DNA from: RI-43 sp033764725
Lineage (GTDB): Bacteria > Pseudomonadota > Alphaproteobacteria > Caulobacterales > Aquidulcibacteraceae
Length of the DNA stretch: 64,000 nt
Reading direction: 5' to 3'
NCBI GenBank assembly: GCA_033764725.1
Contig: JANRIR010000051.1
Coordinates: forward strand, 124,001-188,000
Shown here: piece by piece, positions 41,620-50,124 of the stretch
Numbering within the stretch: position 1 is the first letter of the stretch
Layout of the letters: each line of letters starts with the position of its first letter
The notes under the pieces: generated by a model
What the model was told of the DNA's origin: nothing
Database searches by the model: none
The model's input: only the letters and a program-made list of their open reading frames with translations
Translations under genes and position numbers: made by a program

Positions 41620-43494
41620 TTAGGCCGAAATCTGATGCGCCGCGCCTGCGTCGCGCGCCGGGCTCTCTTCGCGCGCGGCTTCCAGGCGCTCCGTCAGCGC
41701 GCGGTATTGCGCCCACAGCGCCTGCGGCACGCGCTCGCCGAACCGCTCATAGAACGCGGGGATCAGCGAAGCCTCTTCGGCCCACACCTCGGCGTCGACC
41801 GACAACAGAAGTTGCAATTGCGCCGGCGACAGATCGAGTCCGGCCGTATCAAGCGCGCCCGGCGCCGGCAGACGGCCGATCGGCGTCGCCTTCGCGGCGG
41901 CGCGCCCGTCGAGACGTTCGAAGATCCATTTCAGCACGCGCACATTGTCGCCGAAGCCCGGCCACACGAACTTGCCGCGTTCGTCCTTGCGGAACCAGTT
42001 TACGAAATAAATCTTCGGCAGCTTGGACGCATCGGCCTTGGCGCCGAGCTTCAGCCAATGAGCGAAATAATCGCCCATATTGTAGCCGCAGAACGGCAGC
42101 ATCGCGAAGGGGTCGCGACGCAATTCGCCGACCTTGTTCTCCGCCGCAGCGGTGCCCTCGGAGGCGACGTTCGCCGCCAGGAACACGCCGTGCGCCCAAT
42201 CGAACGCTTCGGTCACCAGCGGCACCGCACTCGCGCGGCGGCCGCCGAACAGGATGGCGGAGATCGGCACGCCTTTGGGGTCCTGCCATTCCGGCGCGAT
42301 CGACGGCGCCTGGCCCGCATGCACCGCAAAGCGCGCATTCGGATGCGCAGCGGGGAATTTGGAATCCGGAAGCCAAGGATTGCCCTGCCAGTCGGTCAGG
42401 CCCGGCGGCGGCGTTTCAGTCATGCCTTCCCACCACACGTCGCCGTCGGCGGTGAGCGCGACATTGGTGAAGACCACATTCTCTTTCAGCGAATCGAGCG
42501 CGTTCTTGTTGGTCTTTTCGCTGGTGCCCGGCGCCACGCCGAAGAAGCCGAATTCCGGATTGACCGCATAGAGCCGGCCATCGTCGCCGAAGCGCATCCA
42601 GGCGATGTCGTCGCCGACAGTTTCGGCTTTCCAGCCCGGCAGCGTCGGCTGCAGCATGGCGAGATTGGTTTTTCCGCACGCGCTGGGGAACGCCGCGGCG
42701 ATGAATTTCGATTGGCCCGCCGGATTGGTGAGCTTGAGGATGAGCATGTGCTCAGCCAGCCAGCCCTCGTCGCGCGCCATCACCGAAGCGATGCGCAGCG
42801 CATAGCATTTCTTACCGAGAAGCGCGTTGCCGCCATAGCCCGAGCCGTAGGACCAGATCTCGCGCGTCTCCGGGAAATGCACGATCCATTTTTCGTCATT
42901 GCACGGCCACGGCACGTCCTTCTCGCCCGCGGCGAGCGGGGCCCCCAGCGTGTGCACGGCCGGCACGAAGAACCCGTCTTCGCCCAATTGCTCGAGCGCT
43001 GCTTTGCCCATGCGCGTCATCACGCGCATCGAAATGGCGACATAGGCGCTGTCGGTGATCTCGACGCCGAGCGCGGAGATTTTCGACCCCAGCGGGCCCA
43101 TGCAGAACGGCACGACATACATCGTGCGCCCGCGCATGCAGCCGTCGAACAGGCCGTCGAGACGCGTGCGCATTTCGAGCGGGTCGGCCCAATTGTTCGT
43201 CGGGCCGGCGTCTATTTCCTGCTCCGAGCAAATGAACGTGCGGCTCTCGACGCGCGCCACGTCGCGCGGGTCGGAGGCGGCGTAGAAGGAATTGGGCCGC
43301 TTGGCCGGATTAAGGCGCTTGAGCGTGCCCGCGGCGACCAGTTCGTCCGTCAGGGCGGTCCATTCCGCGTCCGACCCATCGCACCAATAAACCCTGTCGG
43401 GTTTGGTCAACGCGGCGATCCGGCCGACCCACGCGATCAGGCCTTGATGTTTCGTGGGGGCTTCTGCGAGCCCTGGAATGTCGGACGATGCCAC
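41620..43494 (-). CDS. pckG: Phosphoenolpyruvate carboxykinase, GTP-dependent
   Basis: This enzyme converts oxaloacetate to phosphoenolpyruvate with GTP, the first step of gluconeogenesis. The 624-residue size and the P-loop-like FPSACGKTNLAMLQPT near residue 285 mark the GTP-specific form rather than the shorter ATP form usual in many alphaproteobacteria. Other family blocks are EMRTRLDGLFDGCMRGRTMY and SYGSGYGGNALLGKKCYALR. The GTG at 43494 is chosen because AGGAG lies 7 nt before it; a TTG five codons upstream is inside that site. Confidence 0.95.
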   Translation of the reverse strand: MASSDIPGLAEAPTKHQGLIAWVGRIAALTKPDRVYWCDGSDAEWTALTDELVAAGTLKRLNPAKRPNSFYAASDPRDVARVESRTFICSEQEIDAGPTNNWADPLEMRTRLDGLFDGCMRGRTMYVVPFCMGPLGSKISALGVEITDSAYVAISMRVMTRMGKAALEQLGEDGFFVPAVHTLGAPLAAGEKDVPWPCNDEKWIVHFPETREIWSYGSGYGGNALLGKKCYALRIASVMARDEGWLAEHMLILKLTNPAGQSKFIAAAFPSACGKTNLAMLQPTLPGWKAETVGDDIAWMRFGDDGRLYAVNPEFGFFGVAPGTSEKTNKNALDSLKENVVFTNVALTADGDVWWEGMTETPPPGLTDWQGNPWLPDSKFPAAHPNARFAVHAGQAPSIAPEWQDPKGVPISAILFGGRRASAVPLVTEAFDWAHGVFLAANVASEGTAAAENKVGELRRDPFAMLPFCGYNMGDYFAHWLKLGAKADASKLPKIYFVNWFRKDERGKFVWPGFGDNVRVLKWIFERLDGRAAAKATPIGRLPAPGALDTAGLDLSPAQLQLLLSVDAEVWAEEASLIPAFYERFGERVPQALWAQYRALTERLEAAREESPARDAGAAHQISA

Positions 43495-43595
43495 CAGCGA
43501 TCTCCTCAACGCCTAGCGCCGGCTGCGCCTGCTCCGGACGCAGCTTCAGCCTTCAAGTGCGGGCTCTCCCCCTGCCCCGGTTCAGACCAAACAGG

Positions 43596-43613
43596 TTGAT
43601 GACCGATCGTCAA
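43596..43613. promoter_or_regulatory. Imperfect palindrome upstream of pckG
   Basis: TTGATGACCGATCGTCAA is an 18-bp imperfect inverted repeat (arms agree at 7 of 9 positions) in the 233-nt divergent region between pckG and the PaiB-like gene. It could be a regulator site for pckG; the regulator is unknown. The rest of the gap shows nothing I can name. Confidence 0.3.
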
Positions 43614-43727
43614 TGTGCGCGCACGCCGCCGACCGCCCGTCCTCGAAGCTGCCGCGATCCAAAGCAAGGACCGCGCCGCGAGAAGCGCCCCTTCTCACCG
43701 ACAGCCTCGATGCGATAGAGCGGCTCA

Positions 43728-44363
43728 ATGTCGCTCTACGCCCATCCCTTGCACCAGATGGAGGCGGACGCCGCCTGGCGGGCGCTTGCCGCCCATGACC
43801 GCCTGGCGATCCTGGTGGTCCAAGGCACGAACGGCTTCGAGGCCGTCCACGCGCCGATCCTGGCCGCCACGGAGGCCGACGGTCACCAAAGCGTGAAGCT
43901 GCACGTCGCCCGCGCCAACGGGATTTGGCGGGCCGCGCCGGGGCCGGCGATGCTGATCGCGCCGGGCCCGCAGGCCTATGTGACGCCGTCGGCTTATGAA
44001 ACCAAACGCCGAACCGGGCGCGCCGTGCCGACCTGGAATTACGAGGCGGTCCACGCCTGGGGCGACCTCACGGCCTTCGACGACGCCGACGCGCTGCGTG
44101 CTCTGGTGGCGGCGTTGTCGGACCGTCACGAGGCCGGCCGGCCGGAGCCCTGGGCGCTGTCGGATGCGCCGGAGGACTATACTGCACGCCTAGTGGCGGG
44201 GATCGTAGGGTTGTCGCTGCGGGTGACCCGGATCGTCGGCAAGGCGAAACTGTCACAGGAGAAGCCGGCGGAGGATTTCGCCGGCGTCGTGCAGGCGCTG
44301 ACGGAGTCGCCCGATCCACGCGACGCGGAGACCGCGGCGGCGATGCGGCGCGCGCGCAGCTAG
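43728..44363 (+). CDS. PaiB-like FMN-binding transcriptional regulator
   Basis: The 211-residue protein matches the PaiB / FMN-binding split-barrel family, which was first described as a negative regulator of sporulation and degradative enzymes in Bacillus. Family blocks are YVTPSAYETKRRTGRAVPTW near residue 83, NYEAVHAWG at 104, and the C-terminal GIVGLSLRVTRIVGKAKLSQ near 165-185. Flavin binding and the target genes are not known here. The stop overlaps that of the convergent Yip1 gene. Confidence 0.85.
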   Translation: MSLYAHPLHQMEADAAWRALAAHDRLAILVVQGTNGFEAVHAPILAATEADGHQSVKLHVARANGIWRAAPGPAMLIAPGPQAYVTPSAYETKRRTGRAVPTWNYEAVHAWGDLTAFDDADALRALVAALSDRHEAGRPEPWALSDAPEDYTARLVAGIVGLSLRVTRIVGKAKLSQEKPAEDFAGVVQALTESPDPRDAETAAAMRRARS

Positions 44364-45031
44364 AGCCGGCCCACCCCGGTGATGCAGCTCGACAGCATGA
44401 ACAGCACAACCAGCGCGATCAGCGCCGCGATGGTCACCGTGGCGGCGTAGCCCATCGCGCGGTCGGGCGGGGTCTTCATCAAGGGCGGCAGGCCGCGCAG
44501 CAGCAGCCATGCCGACAGCCCCATTCCGATGAGGCCGATCCACCAGACCGGCGGCCACAGCGCGAAGACGCCGCTCAGGAAGGCTGGCGTGGCGGCGTAG
44601 GCGCCGACCTTGAGGGCGGCGAGGTCGTCCTTGTCGGCCTCGAACTGATCAGCCAAGGCGTTGATGAGGACGCCCAGAAAATAGATCAGCGCCACACTGA
44701 GCGCGAATGCGATGACGCCGGACGTCAGCGCCTGTCCCAAATCGACGCGCACCACCTGCCCGCCGATGCGCTCGCCGAACAGCGTCTGGCCGATGAACCC
44801 GAAGGCCGGCGGAATCGCGGCCAGCGGGGCGACATAGCCCGCCAGGATGGCCTGCGCGGTGGTCCGCTCGTCGCGAATTTGCGCCCATTCGGCGTCCGGC
44901 TTCACCAGAAGCCCATAGGCGCGGCTGAGGATGAACTCAGCCTTCTGCCGGGCGGCGGCGGCGTGCGCGTTGCGGTCTGAGCCGTGCGTGGGGGCCGGCT
45001 CCGTCTCCTGGGCGTCGTTGTCGCTGGCCAT
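44360..45031 (-). CDS. Yip1-domain membrane protein
   Basis: The 223-residue protein has a polar N-terminus (residues 1-35), an amphipathic segment with LVKPDAEWAQI, and five membrane helices typical of the Yip1 fold (about 63-85, 100-125, 140-160, 165-180 and 200-220). The PDAEW motif near residue 45 is common to bacterial Yip1-domain proteins. Function is unknown in bacteria. No operon partner is evident. Confidence 0.8.
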   Translation of the reverse strand: MASDNDAQETEPAPTHGSDRNAHAAAARQKAEFILSRAYGLLVKPDAEWAQIRDERTTAQAILAGYVAPLAAIPPAFGFIGQTLFGERIGGQVVRVDLGQALTSGVIAFALSVALIYFLGVLINALADQFEADKDDLAALKVGAYAATPAFLSGVFALWPPVWWIGLIGMGLSAWLLLRGLPPLMKTPPDRAMGYAATVTIAALIALVVLFMLSSCITGVGRL

Positions 45032-45102
45032 AAGCGGCTCCTTGGCCGGCGTTCTAGCCTGCGGGCGCCTCGACCGCTACTCAGCGACGCGCGCTGGCGC
45101 CG

Positions 45103-45669
45103 CTAGGCGTTCGCGGCCAACGCAGCCAGGTAGCGGTCTAGAAAGGCGGGGTCGCGGATGCGTCCCACGCCGTCGAGCCAGTAATCCGCCACAACAGACT
45201 CCGCCAGGGCGTCGATGGCGACAAACGCCTGCTTGAGCGCCGCCAAGTGCGCGGCCTCGTTTGTGCGCGCCTCAAACCAGATCGACCCAACGAGCGGGCC
45301 GTCAGTCTCAAGCTTGATGAAACACGACGAGTCGAAGCCATAGGCGTGCGCGTCGGTTTCGAAGGCCCCGAGCGGGTCCTCGCCGTGGAAGCCTGCCGTC
45401 GCGGTGGCGGCGAAGCGGCGTATGCGCGGCATCACGGCTGCGAGCGCAGCGTCGACCGCGACGAGCGCGAGACCTGCATCGGCATAGCGCACGCGCGGCG
45501 CGCCGACGACATGGATGTCCGTCCACCCGAGTCCGTCGGGCGCGGCGTTGCGCGCCGCCGCCTCGCCCGCGCGCGCCACATCTGCGCGAACCTCGAAAAA
45601 GGCCGCGACGGGATGCAACGACCGCATGCCCCAATCGTCTTCGTGAATGTGGATCGATGTCTCGCTCAT
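45103..45669 (-). CDS. Hypothetical protein, conserved-looking, coupled to purA
   Basis: I do not recognise this 188-residue soluble protein. It begins MSETSIHIHEDDWGMRSLHP, has an alternating beta/alpha pattern, a central run FHGEDPLGAFETDAHAYGF and a C-terminal helix AFLDRYLAALAA. It has no signal peptide or membrane segment. It lies 19 nt downstream of purA on the same strand and is very likely co-transcribed with it. The acidic and His-rich N-terminus (HIHEDDWG) could bind metal, which is speculative. Confidence 0.75.
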   Translation of the reverse strand: MSETSIHIHEDDWGMRSLHPVAAFFEVRADVARAGEAAARNAAPDGLGWTDIHVVGAPRVRYADAGLALVAVDAALAAVMPRIRRFAATATAGFHGEDPLGAFETDAHAYGFDSSCFIKLETDGPLVGSIWFEARTNEAAHLAALKQAFVAIDALAESVVADYWLDGVGRIRDPAFLDRYLAALAANA

Positions 45670-45688
45670 TGCGGCGCGCGCCTCCGCC

Positions 45689-46978
45689 TCAAGCCTTGAA
45701 CGGATCCCGCATCAAGATCACGTCGTCGCGCTCGGGCGAGGTGGAGACCAGCGCCGCCGGGCAGCCGATCAATTCCTCGATGCGGCGGATGTATTTGATC
45801 GCCTTGGCGGGCAGGTCGCGCGAGGAACGAGCGCCGCGGGTGGACTTTTTCCATCCGTCGACGCGCTCATAGATCGGCTCGACCGCGGCCTGCTCCTTCA
45901 CGCCGGCGGGCAGGTAATCGAGCACGCGATCGCCGATTTTGTAGCCGACGCAAATTTTGATGTCTTCGAAACCATCGAGCACGTCGAGCTTGGTCAGCGC
46001 CACGCCGTCGACGCCGTTGATCGCAACGCTCTGGCGCACCAGCACCGCATCGAACCAGCCGCATCGGCGCGGACGCCCCGTATTGGTGCCGAATTCATGG
46101 CCCGCCTCGCCGAGCCTTTTGCCGATCTCGTCGTGCAATTCCGTGGGAAACGGCCCGCCGCCGACGCGCGTCGTATAAGCTTTCACCAGGCCCAAAACAT
46201 ACGTGATCGCGCGCGGACCGAGGCCCGATCCCGCCGCCGCCTGCCCGGCCGCGACATTCGACGAGGTCACGAACGGATAGGTGCCGTGATCGACGTCGAG
46301 CAGCGCGCCCTGCGCGCCCTCGAACAGGATTTTCTTGGATTGGCTGCGAGCAGCCTCCAGCACGCGCCAGGCCGGCTTCGCGTAAGGCAGAATGGTTTCC
46401 GCGATCTGCAACAAAGACTGCTTCAGCGCCGCGGGGTCGATCTCGTCCATCTCCAGTCCGCGGCGCAGCGCATTGTGATGCGCGGTGAGGCGATCGATCT
46501 TCCAGGCGATGGCCTCTTCGTCGGCGAGATCGGCGACGCGGATCGCGCGACGGCCGACCTTGTCCTCGTAGGCCGGGCCGATGCCGCGCCGCGTCGTGCC
46601 GATCTGGGCGCCGCCGGCCTGCGCTTCGCGCGCGGCGTCGAGGTCGCGGTGGAAGGGCAGGATCAGGCAGGCCTGATCAGACACGACGAGCACGTCGGGG
46701 CTGATGGCGACGCCCTGGCCGCGCAGCTTGGCGATTTCATCGGCGAGCGCCCAGGGATCCACCACGACGCCATTGCCAATGACCGAGAGCTTCCCCTGCA
46801 CCACCCCGCTCGGCAGCAGCGCGAGCTTGTAGGTCGTGTTTCCGACCACCAGCGTGTGGCCCGCATTGTGGCCGCCCTGGAAGCGCACCACCACGTCGGC
46901 GCGGTGGCACAGCCAATCGACGATCTTGCCTTTTCCCTCGTCGCCCCATTGGGCGCCGACCACGACCACGGCTGACAT
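45689..46978 (-). CDS. purA: Adenylosuccinate synthetase
   Basis: PurA joins IMP and aspartate with GTP to form adenylosuccinate, the first committed AMP step. The 429-residue protein shows the N-terminal GTP loop GAQWGDEGKGKIVDWL, the IMP-binding FQGGHNAGHT near residue 35, GAQGALLDVDHGTYPFVTSS near 225 and RTRVGGGPFPTE-like sequence near 305 (YTTRVGGGPFPTELHDEIG). Length is normal. The start is the only ATG giving the full N-terminal loop. Confidence 0.97.
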   Translation of the reverse strand: MSAVVVVGAQWGDEGKGKIVDWLCHRADVVVRFQGGHNAGHTLVVGNTTYKLALLPSGVVQGKLSVIGNGVVVDPWALADEIAKLRGQGVAISPDVLVVSDQACLILPFHRDLDAAREAQAGGAQIGTTRRGIGPAYEDKVGRRAIRVADLADEEAIAWKIDRLTAHHNALRRGLEMDEIDPAALKQSLLQIAETILPYAKPAWRVLEAARSQSKKILFEGAQGALLDVDHGTYPFVTSSNVAAGQAAAGSGLGPRAITYVLGLVKAYTTRVGGGPFPTELHDEIGKRLGEAGHEFGTNTGRPRRCGWFDAVLVRQSVAINGVDGVALTKLDVLDGFEDIKICVGYKIGDRVLDYLPAGVKEQAAVEPIYERVDGWKKSTRGARSSRDLPAKAIKYIRRIEELIGCPAALVSTSPERDDVILMRDPFKA

Positions 46979-47147
46979 GGATACGGCTTCTCCGCCTGCC
47001 CGGCGGGTCTCGCGCGCCCTTCGACAGGCCCTCGGCGGCGAGACGGTCTCGATTGTCGCCGCTGCATATCAAGCGCCGGGCCGCCCCGTCGAGGGCGCCG
47101 CGGCGCCAAAAGCACGGAGCGCCGGTCGCGTCCGCCCTCGCGCGCGC

Positions 47148-48815
47148 TCAGTCGCTGGACGGGGTCAGCGCGGCGACTTCTTCGACGTGGGCGAAATAGC
47201 CGCGCACGGCGGCGGGCAGCATGCACGAGGCGTGCGGGTGCAGGGCGGCGTAGGCGTCGAGCTGGACCACGGCGCTGACGATCGGGTTGGCCTTCACCTC
47301 CGCCTCGACCAGAGCGAAAATGCTCTGCGCGGGATCGAGCCCGTCGAACAGCATGGGCGATGCGCCGCAGCCGGAATGGTCGAGACTCGAGGCCAGCGCG
47401 AAGCGCAGCGGATAGGCGCCCGCGTCGCCGGTGCGCTGGAAGCTTTCGGAATTGCGCACCAGCTTCTCGATGCCGCGCACGGCCTTCTCGGCCAATTGCC
47501 GCTTGAGGAACAGATACGCGCCGGGCTCGGCGATATTTCCATGTTCGAAGAAAGGAATGAAATCGAGCCAGGGCTCGCGGCTTCCCTTCTGATAGCCGTC
47601 ATGGGGATTGGTCGGCGTCCATACCGGGCGCGGCTCGCCGTCATTGAGGCGGTCGCGCTGGATGACGAAGATCACCCAAAGATAGGCCGAATAATAGCGC
47701 GAGATGCCGGCGGGGCGCTCGAACGAGCCGACCTCGACGTCCGACACGGCGTTGGCGACCTGCTCCTCTTTCACCGCGCTGCGATCCGAGGCGCGCTCGC
47801 TCAGCAGCACGAGCAGCCGGCCGTCCTCCGGCTTGCTGCCCCAGGAGGTCGCCAGCGCCTTGCCCACACGCTTGCTCACCGCCGCATCAGGCAGAAAGCG
47901 GCTCGATGCGATGTGGCCTGTCACCAGCGCGGGCGCGGCGAGCGCGCCGGCTGGCGGACGCAGCTCCGACCACAGCCGCTCGAGATAAGATTTCGCGCCG
48001 ACCAGCTCGACAGAATTGCTCTCGTCGCCATAGCCGTATTGCAGCGACAACCACGAGCCGCCGAAATTCCCGCACCCCGCGCCGCACATCGGGATGCTCG
48101 GTCCCCATTGCAGCCAGCAATCGAAAATGAATTTTTGCAGCGCCCGCAATTCGCGCAGCGCTGCGAGCGCCTGATCGTCCGGCGGCGGCTCGGCCAGGCG
48201 CTCGATGTCAAAGCCGTAGGTGTCGATGATGCGCGCCCAATCGTCGTCGAACTGGCGCAGCACGCCGGCGATCAGGTGAAGCGGCGCGACGAAGCCGTTA
48301 TTGATGCGAATTTTTGTCGCGAAGCGGAATTCGCTGCGCGGCCGATCGAGGATTTGCAAAACATCGAACAGACGATCGAGGGCGTCGAAGCGGCCATGAA
48401 TGGCGCTCGGATTGTCGACCTCGATGGTTTCGCCGTTCGGCTGGAACAGGGCCGCGCGCGCGGCCCGCCACTGCGCCACGCGCTTTGCGTACGGCGGATC
48501 TTCGCCTTCCGGCCCGGTGCGCAGATCGGGCAGCGGCCGCTCGATCAGGCTCTCGAACTCGAGGCGCATGCGCACGCGCTTGAACAAGGTGCGCTCGTTG
48601 AATACGCGCAGCAGGTTCCACCCGATCGCGCCGAACAATTCCGCCGCAGCGCTGAGGCGGCCGCGATGGGGCGTGTCGATGTGATAAAGGCGGATTGCGC
48701 GGTAGCTCAGCGCGGCTGAGCGGCAAAACGTGACGACGCCCCACACGCCGACGATCGCGGCGATGAGGCCGACGATCCATTCCCACCCGCCGACGAAGGC
48801 ATTGAGCGCGTCCAT
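47148..48815 (-). CDS. Large membrane-anchored protein of unknown function
   Basis: I cannot assign this 555-residue protein. It has one membrane helix at about residues 14-32 (IVGLIAAIVGVWGVVTFC), an arginine-rich region with SYRAIRLYHIDTPHRGRL, and about 500 soluble residues. A notable block near 240-275 has MCGAGCGNFGGSWLSLQYGY, with two Cys and an aromatic/Gly run, and another is SRYYSAYLWVIFVIQRDRL near 355. The soluble part should face the cytoplasm if the short N-terminus is outside. No catalytic motif is obvious. It lies alone between purA and a PagL-like gene. Composition is unbiased and clearly coding. Confidence 0.8.
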   Translation of the reverse strand: MDALNAFVGGWEWIVGLIAAIVGVWGVVTFCRSAALSYRAIRLYHIDTPHRGRLSAAAELFGAIGWNLLRVFNERTLFKRVRMRLEFESLIERPLPDLRTGPEGEDPPYAKRVAQWRAARAALFQPNGETIEVDNPSAIHGRFDALDRLFDVLQILDRPRSEFRFATKIRINNGFVAPLHLIAGVLRQFDDDWARIIDTYGFDIERLAEPPPDDQALAALRELRALQKFIFDCWLQWGPSIPMCGAGCGNFGGSWLSLQYGYGDESNSVELVGAKSYLERLWSELRPPAGALAAPALVTGHIASSRFLPDAAVSKRVGKALATSWGSKPEDGRLLVLLSERASDRSAVKEEQVANAVSDVEVGSFERPAGISRYYSAYLWVIFVIQRDRLNDGEPRPVWTPTNPHDGYQKGSREPWLDFIPFFEHGNIAEPGAYLFLKRQLAEKAVRGIEKLVRNSESFQRTGDAGAYPLRFALASSLDHSGCGASPMLFDGLDPAQSIFALVEAEVKANPIVSAVVQLDAYAALHPHASCMLPAAVRGYFAHVEEVAALTPSSD

Positions 48816-48888
48816 AGGTCAGCTCCCCCGGCCGCAGAGGGGCCCAGGCGGGCGGCGATGTCAATTCGCCACGCCGCCCGACGCGCAA

Positions 48889-49473
48889 TCACTCGCCGAA
48901 CCGATAGCCCAGCCGCAAACCCACCTGATCGACGCCCTGGTTGCGTCCATTGCCGATGATCTGGCCATGGCTGAGATGCGAGAAGAAGGCCTGGGCGCGC
49001 CAGCTCTCTCCGATCTCCCGCGAGACGCCGAGCGAGGTGCGAAACAGGTCGCGCGAGCCATAGAGAACATTGTCCGACGAAAACTGCGTCGCGCGCGGAT
49101 CGCCGTTGGGGAACGGGTTGGAGACCTCCCCGTCATGGATGACGTAGCCGAGCCCCGGCTCCACCGACCAGCGGTCGAGAAATTCCCAGCGCCATTCCAG
49201 GCCCGCGCCGGCGAAGCTCGTCGCCCCGGCGACGTTGCCCGACGCCACCACATAGGGTTGCGGCGCGCCGATCCAGCGCAGCACGCCGGGCGAGGCGAAA
49301 TTCACCTGCGCCTCGATATTGGGACCGTCTTCCTTGTCGGCGTTCTTGCAATTGGTGATGCACACATTGTGCGCGAGCACGCCCAGATGGATACTTTCGA
49401 CCTCGGCGCGCGCCGTCCCGGCGGATGCGGCCGCTAGGCCCAACGCAACAATGCCGGCGCGACGAAAATTCAT
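48889..49473 (-). CDS. PagL-like lipid A 3-O-deacylase (acyloxyacyl hydrolase)
   Basis: This 194-residue outer-membrane barrel has a signal peptide (residues 1-22, ending ARA). The C-terminal part shows the PagL active-site pattern FFSHLSHGQI near 165-175, where the second-last His and the Ser of HxS correspond to the catalytic pair, followed by NGRNQGVDQVGLRLGYRF, the usual end of the family. Such enzymes remove the 3-O acyl chain of lipid A. The substrate in this organism is not known. Confidence 0.82.
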   Translation of the reverse strand: MNFRRAGIVALGLAAASAGTARAEVESIHLGVLAHNVCITNCKNADKEDGPNIEAQVNFASPGVLRWIGAPQPYVVASGNVAGATSFAGAGLEWRWEFLDRWSVEPGLGYVIHDGEVSNPFPNGDPRATQFSSDNVLYGSRDLFRTSLGVSREIGESWRAQAFFSHLSHGQIIGNGRNQGVDQVGLRLGYRFGE

Positions 49474-49539
49474 GCAGGGCCCCTCTTGCGGTCACCTTTA
49501 GCGGCGCCCGCGCGCCGTGGCGAGGGGGCCCAGGCCACC

Positions 49540-50124
49540 ATGAAACGGTCGCGATCCCGGCGCACGGTGAAAACACAGGAGGCGCCGATTCCCGCGCTCG
49601 CGAAGGCACTGCTCTCCCTGGCGCTCTGCGCGCTGCTCGGCGGCTGCTACTTCATGTCGGCGCAGCCGCTGTTCGCGCCGGAGCGCGGCGCCTGCCCGTT
49701 CGCCGCCGAAGAGCGCTTCGAGACCGTGCAGGCCGATCCGGAGGCGGGCCCGCTGCCGGACGGCGCTGACCGCCCGACGCTGCGCATCGCCACCCACGGC
49801 GCGCATTGCCTGGCCGAACGCAGCGACGAGCCGGAGGTCGAGCGGCTCCTGTTCGTGCCGCTGCGGCGCGGCGCCTGGATCGTGCAAAGCGAAACGGACT
49901 CCGCGCTCTACTTCATCGCGCGCCTGCGCGGCGACCGGCTCAGCTTTCACTTCCCCGATTGCGACCATTTCAGCGAAAGCCGACTGCGCCGGCTCGGCGT
50001 CGTCACGGAGGACGACGCCGGGCGCAGCACGTGCCTGGCGAACGACGCGCGCCAGATCGAAATCCTGTTTCGATCCTGGCGCATGCGCGCGCCGGTGCAA
50101 ATCTATCGCCGCATCGAGAGCTAG
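49540..50124 (+). CDS. Predicted lipoprotein of unknown function
   Basis: The 194-residue protein has a long basic N-terminus (MKRSRSRRTVKTQEA) before a lipoprotein signal ending LLGGC near residue 36. The soluble part has cysteines in RGACPFAAEERF, HGAHCLAE, FPDCDHFS and RSTCLAND, which could form two disulfides. No family is recognised. ATG 49540 is chosen because earlier frame lacks a signal-like start. The stop overlaps the convergent serA stop. Confidence 0.7.
   Translation: MKRSRSRRTVKTQEAPIPALAKALLSLALCALLGGCYFMSAQPLFAPERGACPFAAEERFETVQADPEAGPLPDGADRPTLRIATHGAHCLAERSDEPEVERLLFVPLRRGAWIVQSETDSALYFIARLRGDRLSFHFPDCDHFSESRLRRLGVVTEDDAGRSTCLANDARQIEILFRSWRMRAPVQIYRRIES

Noticed and set aside
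41407..43599. Long open frame on the + strand opposite pckG
   Set aside because: pckG is unmistakable on the other strand and the frame has antisense-type composition.
46836..48719. Long open frame on the + strand opposite purA and the 555-residue gene
   Set aside because: It spans two genes on the opposite strand and has no recognisable protein features.
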